Assembly: GCA_024741835.1 (NCBI GenBank)
Contig: JAENRP010000093.1
Coordinates: forward strand, 88,618-152,617
Length of the DNA: 64,000 nucleotides
Direction: 5' to 3'
Origin: Diplocarpon mali
Taxonomy: Eukaryota > Ascomycota > Leotiomycetes > Helotiales > Drepanopezizaceae
Shown here in pieces: positions 1 through 9,430 of this stretch. The first letter of the stretch is position 1. The number at the start of each line of letters is the position of its first letter. The position numbers were made by a program, and so were the translations under genes. Below the pieces are notes generated by a model, which was not told the DNA's origin, made no database searches, and was given only the letters and a program-made list of their open reading frames with translations.

Positions 1-31
1 CGTACGAATCCTTCGCCTTCCGTAAAGAGAG

Positions 32-1880
32 CTATGGTACCGCCGCCAGGAATATTCGCCCTTTGCTTTTAAACCATGCCCAGAATGCGAGTATTATGCA
101 GACATTGGGGAAGGAGAAGACAAGCCAACCCCGAAGATAGTAGAGTGGTCGTGCCATGCGTTCTCGGGCGTCATTCCAACCTTCGTTAGAGCAATTGCTC
201 ACGGAAGCATTTGCAAATGGTTCGAGCCCAGCGCCAGAAGCGAGTACCACCTTATCGTCATTGCAAGAAGTCTTGCGGAGATCTGTTCAGAGCATGGAGT
301 ATGTAGCAACAGACTATTGTGTTGAGGGGACTTGGTTGGAAAATATGAAAGCGCTGAGAAGTAGCCGTACGCATGTGCATTTCAAACTAGATATATAGCA
401 GCCGTAGCATACACAAACAATACAAATTCTTCTTCCGCTCGGAATTGGCTGACTGCTTTGTCTTTCCTCGTGAATTGGTGCTATTTTTTTCCAATTATGG
501 TGCTGGATCATGTGTTCTTTTACAGGCGCTGAGCCTGGGGTCTTCTCCGAAAATATACCCTGTCGTCTTGAGTCGCACTTTAGCGGAGAACTAGGTGAGG
601 GATGATATTGCCTGACTCTCCACATTCTTGGTGCAATCTAAGCAACACCTGCCGAAATAGAGAGGTAGAATGCAAAGCCGTCGATATCCCATATCGACAA
701 GAAGATGCAAAGTGGCACCTCGATGACGAGAGCGACGGCCCAGGAGACCCAGGCTATCCGAGTAATATGGTATGTCAGCAAGATGATGGAGAGTGCAGGT
801 AGATTTACTTGCTGAGCATGTCTTTCAACGTCGCTTTTGCTCTTCTCACCATGGATCTGACCTCTGCTCGCTATTTGCCCCTATAAGACCCACGAAATTC
901 ATGGTCGATGCCTCAAGACCTGTTACCGGCACCATGAAGATGCCCTAGCATATAGTATTGAGACCCCCCCGAGGAGGTAGAATGATCGCTTCCCAAACTG
1001 ACGATACCATGTACCCAGCACAGATCTATGGCATTTCTCGAGCCGGCTCCAGGAACACCGCGATACCTGGCCTCACCAACATCTTCAACGCCCTGTAACT
1101 CGGTTTAGCATTGCCTACCTCTCGGAAGTCGTTCCGTTTTCCACGCAATGAATACAAAATATATTATCCTCATCAGCGCCGACGTCAAATTGCAAGCCAT
1201 CAAGCGACAGCTTTTCCATTGACAGTCGGATTCTTACTTGCCACATGGAATTTCGAGATGATCAGCTAGACCAGCACGTTGTCAACGACAAACTTGACCG
1301 AGCGAATGGCAAGCGGCGCATGCCGGCGATCCAGTGCTCTGGTTGCCGAAGCAACAGCAACCTCAGTAGCGGAAGATAACGCCTGGACCAAAGAGATTCT
1401 CACACAAGCCAGCGAAGTCTTGCGGACTTCAGTCGGGACTAATGCTGCTGCCGAACGCTTTGAGCTGCCGACGAACACGAAAGTCAAGATGACACCGAAG
1501 ATAGCTTGCACGGTGGAGATCGTAGTAGAGAGCTTGACTTGTGGCATGATGATTCACATCGACCTCTTTCCCATCACGCTCCATGCTGTCCGCGGAAGCC
1601 CCTCGTTGAGGACCTCGACTACGACGCCGATATACGTGTACACATCCGTCGTCCTCACCCGACTGGAGTCGATATTTGCGACCCAGAGATTACATCGAGT
1701 CTCGTACGAAGGCGGGGAGCACGAAAGCCCCGAAGTTGAAGAGTAGAGAGCCGTAATACGTGCCTCCGTTTATATAGTCGTAGTCCTTCTCATAATCACG
1801 TGCGTGAACCAACGTCTGCCGCTTCATCACGGCCCAAAGCCGCGACCTCGGTCGAGTGCGGTTGTTATCGCTGTTCATCT
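32..1880 (-). pseudogene. Decayed polytopic membrane protein gene (fungal MATE-like family)
   Basis: Read on the minus strand, several pieces in different frames are colinear with a fungal multi-pass membrane protein family that I recognise as MATE-like (multidrug and toxin extrusion type). An N-terminal piece has [19 protein letters not shown] (near 1800-1745). After a shift of frame comes LWVANIDSS...[16 protein letters not shown] (near 1700-1590). Then a hydrophobic piece with VQAIFGVILTFVFVG and ATRALDRR runs to an in-frame TAG at 1266-1268, followed in the same frame by LIISKFHV. Further pieces near 1100-880 (GLEASTMNFVG) and 770-640 (ALVIEVPLCIFLS) follow, and a last piece at 250-32 ends FKSKGRIFLAAVP and stop. 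At least one frameshift, several stops and an unmatched stretch at about 300-600 show that it is dead. The family assignment is from memory of the family and is moderate. Similarity may extend upstream to about 2040. Confidence 0.6.
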
Positions 1881-2607
1881 CGGTCGTCGTGGTACGTGGT
1901 AACGAGACTAGAAGGTGAGTCCTTGGTAAATGGCATCCTGTATCTGCCCCTGCGTGACGGCGATTCTGCTGCCCGTGTTGCGCTCATGACGGCGACCCCG
2001 CGGAGGGGGCTGGATGTCTTTTACGCAAAAGAATAAGCTCGGATGGTTCAAGTCTGCCACTCTTTTCTGAATCTGGTCAGGTGGATATGTTCGAATAATC
2101 AACTTCATATTGACTTCATGTTGTTGTTATTTAAGGTGAGCTACTCGGCTAACCTTGATTTGTCCTATTGGTCTACGAATGGTACTGCCAGCTCGGGGGT
2201 CTTTTTATGTTTGATCAGCCAAAGATAGTTCAGGGCTAAGTTTTAATGATGATTTTATCCCAATCAGCATATCTATTGTTGTCATTTTCTGCATGATTGC
2301 CTTCACTATACTCAAACATAGGTACGCGGATCAAACTCTTAGAAGGCCATGTAATGAAAATCCGATACGATTCAACATACTCTATTGAACATGACTTCTA
2401 AAATCCAAGGCAGTTCACCGCTATACAGCTTTAGAAACTCACATCGCTTATTCCAACCGATTGAATCACATCTCCTCCAGCAAGAGTCCATGCTCATCGT
2501 GTTTGAAAATAGTCCTTGGAATCTTCACCTCCCAACAAGATATTGGGTCATCAATACCCTATTTTACAATGAAGGGAAGCTGTTCGTCGCATAAAGGTAA
2601 GGTATGA
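1881..2607. other. Gene-free stretch, no supported feature
   Basis: About 0.7 kb between the membrane-protein pseudogene and the 3' end of the minus-strand secreted-protein gene. The part next to the pseudogene (1908-2036, minus) may be its decayed 5' end, since it reads VTQGQIQDAIYQG in frame. The rest has only short open frames without recognisable content. Confidence 0.4.
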
Positions 2608-3122
2608 CTAGCACTAACCGCATCATAAAAGTTGAGCCGGATTCCTAAAAGCTTTGGGAAACAATTACTTACACACTTGATAACTCCCTAAACAAATAAT
2701 TAGCACCGATATACCACATCATGGGTTCAAGTGCTGAACTTACAGTACCACCATCGCATGATGGCTCTACGTCTTCGAGAACTGGGCCTATCCCGTATTC
2801 GCAGCCACGACTGAATTCGTACGGCTTGGCCAGTCCGTTTGAGGTACCTATGCACTAATCATTGAAAGAAAAATCAGAAAAGTTGTCTCCGGTTGCAATG
2901 CTAGCGTTGGAACCTACACAGAAGGAATTTTTGCCAAACTTTCATTTCAAGATTATGAGTTAGCGCAATCTCATGATCTTACGATTCAATGGGTCTTACA
3001 GCGCAGGCTTGACCTTGTTCGAATTTAGTACCGCTGTTACAGTACCACTCCGCGATGCGCGGATCACTACTGGCATAAATAACCAAAGCCTGGGCGAGAA
3101 CAACGAGGAAATAGAGCTTCAT
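2608..3122 (-). CDS. Small secreted cysteine-rich protein, 4 exons predicted
   Basis: Predicted exons on the minus strand are 3122-3000, 2854-2744, 2687-2673 and 2613-2608. Introns start GTAAGA, GTAAGT and GTAAGT, end in AG, and all fall in phase 0. The product is about 84 residues. It has a signal peptide (MKLYFLVVLAQALVIYA) followed by a mature part with seven cysteines, including WYC, QAC, RGC, PSC and a terminal CC. The reading frame stays open only when spliced, and each exon adds cysteines, which supports the model. If the third intron is not removed, the frame runs on to about 2562 and gives eight cysteines with a different tail. No family is recognised. Size, signal peptide and Cys density fit the class of fungal secreted effector-like proteins; a role at a host interface is inference. 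It lies head-to-head with the other secreted Cys-rich gene at 4022. Confidence 0.52.
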
Positions 3123-3225
3123 GGTAGAAAATGCTATTGAAAGTAAAGAACAGTATAAGGTGATTGCGGAGATGAAGCAAATGTGTGTCGATGTGTCTCT
3201 GACATAAGAGAAAAGAACGCCGATT

Positions 3226-3250
3226 ATACATATATATGTATGTATACATG
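3226..3250 (-). promoter_or_regulatory. TATA-like element of the minus-strand secreted-protein gene
   Basis: A run of alternating TA/TG with TATATATG on the minus strand sits roughly 100 nt upstream of the ATG at 3122. The placement is plausible for a core promoter, but the sequence is a simple AT repeat, so this is weak. Confidence 0.25.
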
Positions 3251-3500
3251 TGTCGGGAAACAAGAGATTCTATTTTTCTCCAAAGTATAACAGTATGAAG
3301 CAATATCGGCGAGACATCTTGTATGAAGTTTATTAATTTGAAAATACAAGAAATCCCCCTACATTATTATATCGCAGGGCAAACAGATACCATAGTAGCG
3401 TCATTTGCAAGGATGGTTTCAAGATGGGTTTGCAAAGTCAATTTATACTTTTATATAGTGTTTGTTATAAATTGGTTACTGCAAAACCTCAGCCGAGTTA

Positions 3501-3800
3501 CGCGACCCACTGATGATCGCTGTGCCGCATATGCAAAACACCTTGAGAATGGAGTTATTAATAGGCTGTTTAACTGGTAAAAATAGCTCGACTAGCCTAA
3601 GCAAAGATCTTTAGGTGAAGTTGAGGTAAATCCGCTCCCCCGCCCGCCGAGCTCTGGAGAAACCCCTTGAAAATAAATGGAATAAGTAGGCCAAATAAGC
3701 ATTAAACCAATCAAAGCCCTCCCTTTCTACTTCGATACTAAGTATATCTCCTAAGCAGTGGGCCGCGCGACCACATGGAAGCTATATAGCTATATACGCT
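3501..3800. repeat. Diverged duplicate of 5395-6073 (copy 1)
   Basis: Two blocks in this stretch recur downstream. The block at 3501-3562 (starts cgcgacccac) matches 5395-5456. The block at 3603-3800 matches 5875-6073 with a nearly constant offset (2272-2273), including taaatccgctc and gccgcgcgac. Copy 1 lies upstream of the secreted-protein gene at 4022. The copies differ largely by C/T and G/A changes, as expected after RIP of a duplication. Confidence 0.5.
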
Positions 3801-3879
3801 GAAGTGGTATTGTGGCCCCCAAGGTGAATGGAGTGAGGGGTAAGAGATAAAACACAATCACCGAGTATGTACTTTCTTG

Positions 3880-3887
3880 TATATAAG
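3880..3887 (+). promoter_or_regulatory. TATA box for the secreted-protein gene at 4022
   Basis: TATATAAG lies about 135 nt upstream of the ATG at 4022. It is followed by a pyrimidine-rich leader (cactcttctattcactccc) typical of fungal transcription starts. Confidence 0.45.
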
Positions 3888-4021
3888 TAAGCACTCCCAG
3901 CTTCCCACGGCATCTAAGCATCACTCTTCTATTCACTCCCAATTTTTGATTGTTTGAAACGGTCTTTGTCTATTCCCATCTATCACAAAAATCCTACATC
4001 TACTACTCGCAACTTGTCGAA

Positions 4022-4285
4022 ATGAAATTCTCTGCCTTTTTCACCACAGCTAGCCTCCTTACTATAGCATCCGTATGTGATGCACAATGCTCAGAAGGAG
4101 AGATGGGGAGAGTTGATGGCTCATGCGCTATGGGCCCCGTGCTCTTCTGCCATACTGATAATCCAAAATGCCGCCTGACGTACCAAAGCGTATTTTTCGA
4201 CACAGATAGTACTTCTCATAACGAAGATGCCTGCAAGGGCAGTACAATGGGAACACTATGCTCACAGCAATACTGCTGCGGCTAA
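4022..4285 (+). CDS. Small secreted cysteine-rich protein (effector-like)
   Basis: An uninterrupted 87-residue frame starting at the ATG at 4022, which gives the signal peptide; the frame is open further upstream, but that part has no coding character. Residues 1-21 (MKFSAFFTTASLLTIASVCDA) form a good signal peptide with likely cleavage before QCSEGEMG. The mature part of about 66 residues has eight cysteines: QCS, SCA, FCH, KCR, ACK, LCS and the terminal YCCG. An even number of Cys suggests disulphides. Spacing is not that of hydrophobins (no two internal CC pairs), and no family is recognised. A TATA box and pyrimidine-rich leader lie upstream. It sits at the edge of an AT-rich gene-free island, a common position for fungal effector genes. 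Function in host interaction is inference from class features only. Confidence 0.72.
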   Translation: MKFSAFFTTASLLTIASVCDAQCSEGEMGRVDGSCAMGPVLFCHTDNPKCRLTYQSVFFDTDSTSHNEDACKGSTMGTLCSQQYCCG

Positions 4286-4959
4286 GAAAGGCTGTGTTAA
4301 ATGCCTCTGGCCATTTATCATATTTGTCTATATCAGAAATTCTTCTCAGGCGTTAGAGAACCTTGATAGGTCAATGAACAAAGGGCGGTTGATTGTCAAT
4401 TGGGCTGCGTACGCAAGTGAAGGGGTATTTAAAGGGTTTTGGAGAAAAGCAGTCCTGGTAGAAGATGCCTGGCTAAGTCCTGTATCGCCATGGTAAATGG
4501 AATGGAACATGTTTAAACGTCTGAAACAACCTCCACTTCTCTACTTACTGCACTGAAAGCAGAGGGACTCTGCAAGTGGTAGGTAGAAGCTCGTAGATTT
4601 ATATCAACTACATAAGCATGAGTGCTGAGCTCCATAAGTAGGGAGGCTCCGAGGGTCATTCAGGAGCTCGTTACTTGGGCAGGTCCATAGAGCTAAGAAG
4701 CTGTTTACTGCGCAGTACTATTGCTTTATTAGGACTTTTAGAACACAAGTTCTAAGCCCAGTTATATTAGCAAATCAATGAAGAAATAGGCTCGATCACA
4801 AGCATCAGCCAATCTTTACTATATAATTTTATAAACGTGCTACTACCTGCCTTGCTGTCTAAGATATATAATAGAATATCTCTCCTATTAAAATTTGTGC
4901 GATTTCCACCTTTTTGTTCTGCGATATCCCCTTACAGCGTAAGTAGCTATGTAATATAA
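4286..4959. other. AT-rich gene-free stretch
   Basis: No coding frame with recognisable content. This is the 3' side of the secreted-protein gene, leading into the solo LTR. Confidence 0.5.
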
Positions 4960-4964
4960 GAGAC

Positions 4965-5153
4965 TGTCGGCATATCAGTCGTGTGATCATTGGTCATGTG
5001 ATCATACACCTGACAAGTGAGGCTTGGCAAATACTGTATTTACTCTACGCCCTCGAGGAATAGCTTCGAGAGCAAGCTTTTACACACGACTACAATACAA
5101 CATATTCGAAGAAGCTTCAACTGTGCGCACCATCACCTGATGTGATACCAACA
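4965..5153. repeat. Solo LTR with perfect 5-bp target-site duplication
   Basis: A 189-bp segment begins TGTCGGCATATC and ends GATACCAACA (TG..CA ends). It is flanked on both sides by GAGAC (4960-4964 and 5154-5158), the 5-bp duplication expected of LTR-retrotransposon integration. It contains two tgtgatcat-type motifs. No internal domain follows, so it is a solo LTR left by LTR-LTR recombination. It does not match the Copia LTR families at 31-63 kb. Confidence 0.8.
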
Positions 5154-5394
5154 GAGACGATTTCTATTGCAATAAAAACTTATAGTCGTAACATGGCTGG
5201 GAAGTTCGATAATCTCGCTTTTACAACAAATATACCAATGGGCCTAGTCATAGGGGTCTTGGGCTTGGGAATAATCTGATTTGCCACCGAAACTGGGCGG
5301 AAATACGGTATCCTCAGCTCGATTTGCTCCGTTAGATGAAGCTGAGCTGAGAGCCCGGTCATCGATATACCACCGTATGAACTCAATGAGGTCG

Positions 5395-6073
5395 CGCGAC
5401 CCACCAATAACCACCACGCCGCGCAAGTGAAATATCTTACAAATAATAATTCAAAACGGCTCTCACTCGTAGCAAGACTTCATGTGCTCAAATCTCGGTT
5501 TTACTTCGTAGATGCCAGTGGTCAAATCAATATATCAATACTCCACTGAGAGGGACAAGAGCTACTCAGAGTGTCATACTGAGCATTCCAGGGTACGAGA
5601 CATTGTTTCAAAGCTGAAAATCGAAAATTTCAACTGTTAAATAGAAGAAAGACTAGGTTTATATCAAAGGTATATTGGCTCTCATTATATCCATAAGATC
5701 CTAGAAGAACAAGAGAATCAGTTAGAATACATTGAGATCTTAGTGTAAGAGTGAGACTTCATTTTGTCATGGTACTTTTATTTCCGAGTGGTTGATCCCC
5801 CTTGAGGTGTACTGCAAATCAGTGGAATGGAAAATATGGTATCTGCGAAATCAAACGATACAAAAAGGGAGGACAGATTCTTTAGATCAAGTTGAAGTAA
5901 ATCCGCTCTTCCTCACGCTGAGGTTGAGACAAAAGTATACTAAGTCAATTTCAAAGGTAGACTTTACAAGCACTGGAGACTTGGTATATTCCTCTGTTTC
6001 TATTCCGAAGTTAAGGACAGCCGCTAAGTAATAGGTCGCGCGACTTCATCGAGTTTATACGGTATATATCCCG
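5395..6073. repeat. Diverged duplicate of 3501-3800 (copy 2)
   Basis: Contains the counterparts of 3501-3562 (at 5395-5456) and of 3603-3800 (at 5875-6073), separated by about 380 bp of extra sequence. The second block corresponds to the region upstream of the secreted-protein gene at 4022. The expected place of a paralogous gene (about 6295) has no open frame, so a paralogue was either lost or never included. Confidence 0.45.
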
Positions 6074-6504
6074 CCTCTAGAGACTTGAACCAGTCTCACT
6101 CGTCTTCTCCCAAGGTCTGTGCTGAATATAAAAATAGCATAACCTCTAATAATAGTGCAGCTAAGCTCGAGGACTTTGTGACATAATCCCCCTGGTTGTA
6201 ACATCCCTATAATGAAACTACGGAGAAGTCTGCGCACAATACTCAAGTTGATAAACGCTAGCCGCTTTGGAAAGGCCTAAGTAGAACGCTCTACCGCCAA
6301 ACTCTAGTCTTGCTAGGGCTTGCAAAAGGGCGTGACATACAAAGTACAGGTATCAAAAAGCATTGCACGTCGGGAAGACTCAGATAGTGAGCACGTGATT
6401 ATAAGTTGAACAGGTTTTAATCCACATCACGACCCGATGCATTTGAGGATATTCAAGGTTCAGTAGGGCGATCCGGATAATCGGGCTACTCTCTTTTTCC
6501 AGCG

Positions 6505-6530
6505 GGCTGTAAACCCAATTAGTACAAGGG
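6505..6530 (+). repeat. Inverted repeat arm (partner 7811-7837)
   Basis: cagcgggctgtaaaccc here matches the reverse complement of the sequence around 7811-7837 (cagcgggctgcaaacc). Similarity extends a little outside the core (T-rich flank), so these need not be transposon termini. A hAT-like terminal repeat is possible but unproven, and I see no 8-bp duplication. Confidence 0.35.
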
Positions 6531-6859
6531 TAAAAAAGCCGTGCTAGGGTAATTCCCTGCTCGGATTTCGAGAATTGAGCTGGTTCGTTTCCCCCGAGCT
6601 TTCAAAGAGGTCCTCGGCTTATTATATATTGGGTATCCTTCGGTCATCGCAGATTAATCTATGCTACGACAGGTACTGACTTCAAGGTGTAAAAACATAG
6701 ACTAGTTAACTTGTCTTATGTTTCAAGTATGATATATACTAAATGAAACCTGTATTGCGGCCTGGGACTCTATGGATGACTTTCGGAATCCAAATGTCAT
6801 CCTTACTTAAAATTTTCCCCTATTAGCGTACTATATAGTTACCAACTGTAAAGCATAAG

Positions 6860-7091
6860 GAAGAGACGATATAGTTGTATCTTATACACAAGGACTAAAC
6901 TAGCGTAGAGGCTCTATATGGTTTACTACTTAGTTCTTAATCCTGCCTAATTCCTTGAAAGAGAGCCTCCTTCTAACAATAGCGGAAAAAGAGGCCTTCT
7001 AGGTCTTAAGCTTAAATTATATCTTAAGGAAGTGCCTTAGATACATAGTAGAGCTAAGGAATCGCCTTAGGTGTAATCTAACTCTCTTATC
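6860..7091 (+). repeat. Inverted repeat, copy 1 (partner 9184-9430)
   Basis: Sequence such as agtagagctaaggaatcgcc recurs as its diverged reverse complement at 9184-9430 (agtagagctggggaatcgcc on the minus strand). Similarity is traceable over roughly 230 bp, with mostly transition differences. It is probably part of a decayed transposon present in both orientations. Confidence 0.5.
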
Positions 7092-7290
7092 TGTTACAGC
7101 CGCGCATATAGAGGTCACGTTTTACGCAGCTGACCATATATGGCCGCGCCACGTGCCATAAATACACGTGCTACTAGGCACTCGGCAAAAGCCTATTGTA
7201 TATATTTCCTAGAAGAGCTCTTGTAGAATTCTCTTCTCTCTATATTTAATTCTACCTACGTAGCGTACCCCTTAGGGCAATACAATACGA
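7092..7290 (+). repeat. LTR-like sequence, decayed
   Basis: Begins TGTTACAGCC and includes two CACGTG-containing blocks, a TATA-like region and a terminal stretch near caatacgaca. A TGGTACGCC stretch just downstream could be a primer-binding site. No second LTR or target-site duplication was found, so this is a tentative 5' LTR remnant. The following 0.5 kb has no readable protein. Confidence 0.35.
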
Positions 7291-9183
7291 CAACCCTTTT
7301 TCTGGTACGCCTGAGGGCCAGCCGTAATATTATCCTAGGCTATTAACGCCTTCCTATATAGCCACGATTTTTTATTCAGTTACTTAAGTTTTCTACTAAT
7401 TATAAGCCGCTATTAAACCCTAACCGTCCTTATGAGCTTATACCAGCTTCGCAATATATCCTTTTTCTGTACTCTTTCCTTATATACATTAATCTGCCTC
7501 ATCCCTCCTTATAATTATTATGAAGCTGTTCCTTTAGTTGTAGGTAAATATTAAACAATTTTTAAATACGGAAGTAGACGTCGAGGGTAGAGAGCAGTTA
7601 CAAAATATTACATAAATCTTCCATTACATTGTCGATGGTATTTATCTCTTCTTTAAAACGCCTAGCAATATACTTTTGATATTAAAGGGACTTCATCTTA
7701 GCTCTGCAGACTTTCAGAGAGCTAGGGTTTTAAAGGTGACACCGCGATAAGTGTTGGGTCGTCGTCTTTCTATTTTAAGTCATTGAAACCCCTGGTTATA
7801 AAGAAGCCGATTCAAGTTTTACAATAGGTTTGCAGCCCGCTGAACAAAAATGTGTAGAGGGTTCGGCGCCTCCACAATATCCTACTCTGAACTCTACTAT
7901 TTATAAGAAAAAATAAATTTCGAGCCTAGCTTATTGCAGGCAAACAAGCACTATATGAGGGTATAGTTTGATCTTACAAAGCCACATAAACCCTCGTTAA
8001 AAGTGATATCGACATGGTGTTTATTTGGCCTGTGACTAAGAATCTTAAACACACTTCTTAATATCCAGTACTATCGAAGTAAACTTCATACCGTAATGTA
8101 GAGTACTCGGCGTATCAAGTTGTGGTATTCCATTCCTCGCCAAGATCTCCTACGAAGATCTCCCCCAAGCGATTAGTGTGTATCGAATTAAGGACGTATG
8201 TTTTACTTCTATATATCGACTGAAAGGGCCTTGATCGAAGGATTCTCTAACTGAGTAGTTGAGCTGAATATACTATTATTAGAGTAAGCACAGACTTTAG
8301 GGGGTAGAAAGGTAAGGCAAATTGAAGCAAGCCCTGAGCTGAAGATGAGGCGGACCGGCTAATTAATGTATGATTAAAACCTTGAATCAAGAAAGATGCT
8401 GCTTTCTAAGGTCTATGATTTGAGAGCTATTCAGCTAAATACTGTAAGTTATAAGTGCACAACATTCAATTCTACTCAATTCTATTCAATCCCAGTGTAA
8501 GCCGGTGATAGGTGCACGGCTCCCCTTTTGCGTTAGAAAGTCTCAATTACCCCTGCGTCGGCACGCTATAGTACTGTGTACTTTGTATGTACTCTGTATG
8601 TACTCTGTATGTACTTGCTTGCCATCCCAAGGATATGCGGCAACCCAATTCGTTTACCATCTACCCACTTTTATTATAAACTGCAATTCCATATTGATCC
8701 ACTAATCAGTTTCTTTACATAAGGGGTTTCTACCACCTGGTTAAGAATGATCTAGGGGAGATGACGACTCAATACCTATACTCAGTATATCCTAGAAACC
8801 TCTAGCTCTCGTAAGAGCTTGCAAAGATAAGATTAAGTTCCTTCAATTCTGAAAGCATATCCTAGGCATATAAAAGTAGACTCAAGCTTTTTCAACTAAA
8901 TAATTAAAAATTCTTCCAACTTGATATATACCTTATACTTTGAAGCTTTACCTAAATATCTCAGGGCTAATCATAATAAATACCTTTGTCTAAAGAGATA
9001 AGTCAATAATGGTTATGAGGAGGAATAAGGTACTTTATAGTATATAAAGAAAGTGTAAGGGAAGGAATATACTATAAAGCCAATATAAGTCAATCAAAGA
9101 ATGAAGGTTAAATAGCTACTAATGAGAAGTACGACGCTTAATACTTATCATCTGAATACATGGTCATAATTACATAAGAAGGC
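7291..9183. other. AT-rich gene-free island
   Basis: No recognisable gene. The sequence is TA-rich with scattered stops in all frames, consistent with decayed repeats. It includes the inverted-repeat arm near 7811-7837 and the short tandem repeat at 8571-8614. Confidence 0.5.
8571..8614 (+). repeat. Short tandem repeat (gtatgtactct unit)
   Basis: About three copies of an 11-nt unit, gtatgtactct, preceded by diverged units gtactgtgtact. A simple minisatellite. Confidence 0.7.
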
Positions 9184-9430
9184 ATTCGCAGCTTTAGATA
9201 AAGAGTTGAGTTGGACCTAAGGCGATTCCCCAGCTCTACTATCTATCTAAGGCGCTTCCATGAGATAATATTTAAGTTTCAGAGATATAGAACCTCTTTA
9301 ACAAATAAGCTGGATATAAAAGAGACCCTTATTTAGGGAATCAAGTAGGACTAAAGAGTAAATAGTGAACTGCAAGAATGTCTTCAGGCTAGTTTTATCC
9401 TCATGTATAAATACGACTTAAGCATTCCTG
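9184..9430 (-). repeat. Inverted repeat, copy 2 (partner 6860-7091)
   Basis: The reverse complement matches 6860-7095 with mainly transition differences. See the partner entry. Confidence 0.5.

Noticed and set aside
3323..3580. 85-codon plus frame between the two secreted-protein genes
   Set aside because: Composition is that of AT-rich non-coding DNA, and the stretch overlaps the duplicated block.
6505..7837. A hAT transposon bounded by cagcggg inverted repeats
   Set aside because: No 8-bp duplication and no transposase remnant; similarity continues beyond the putative tips.
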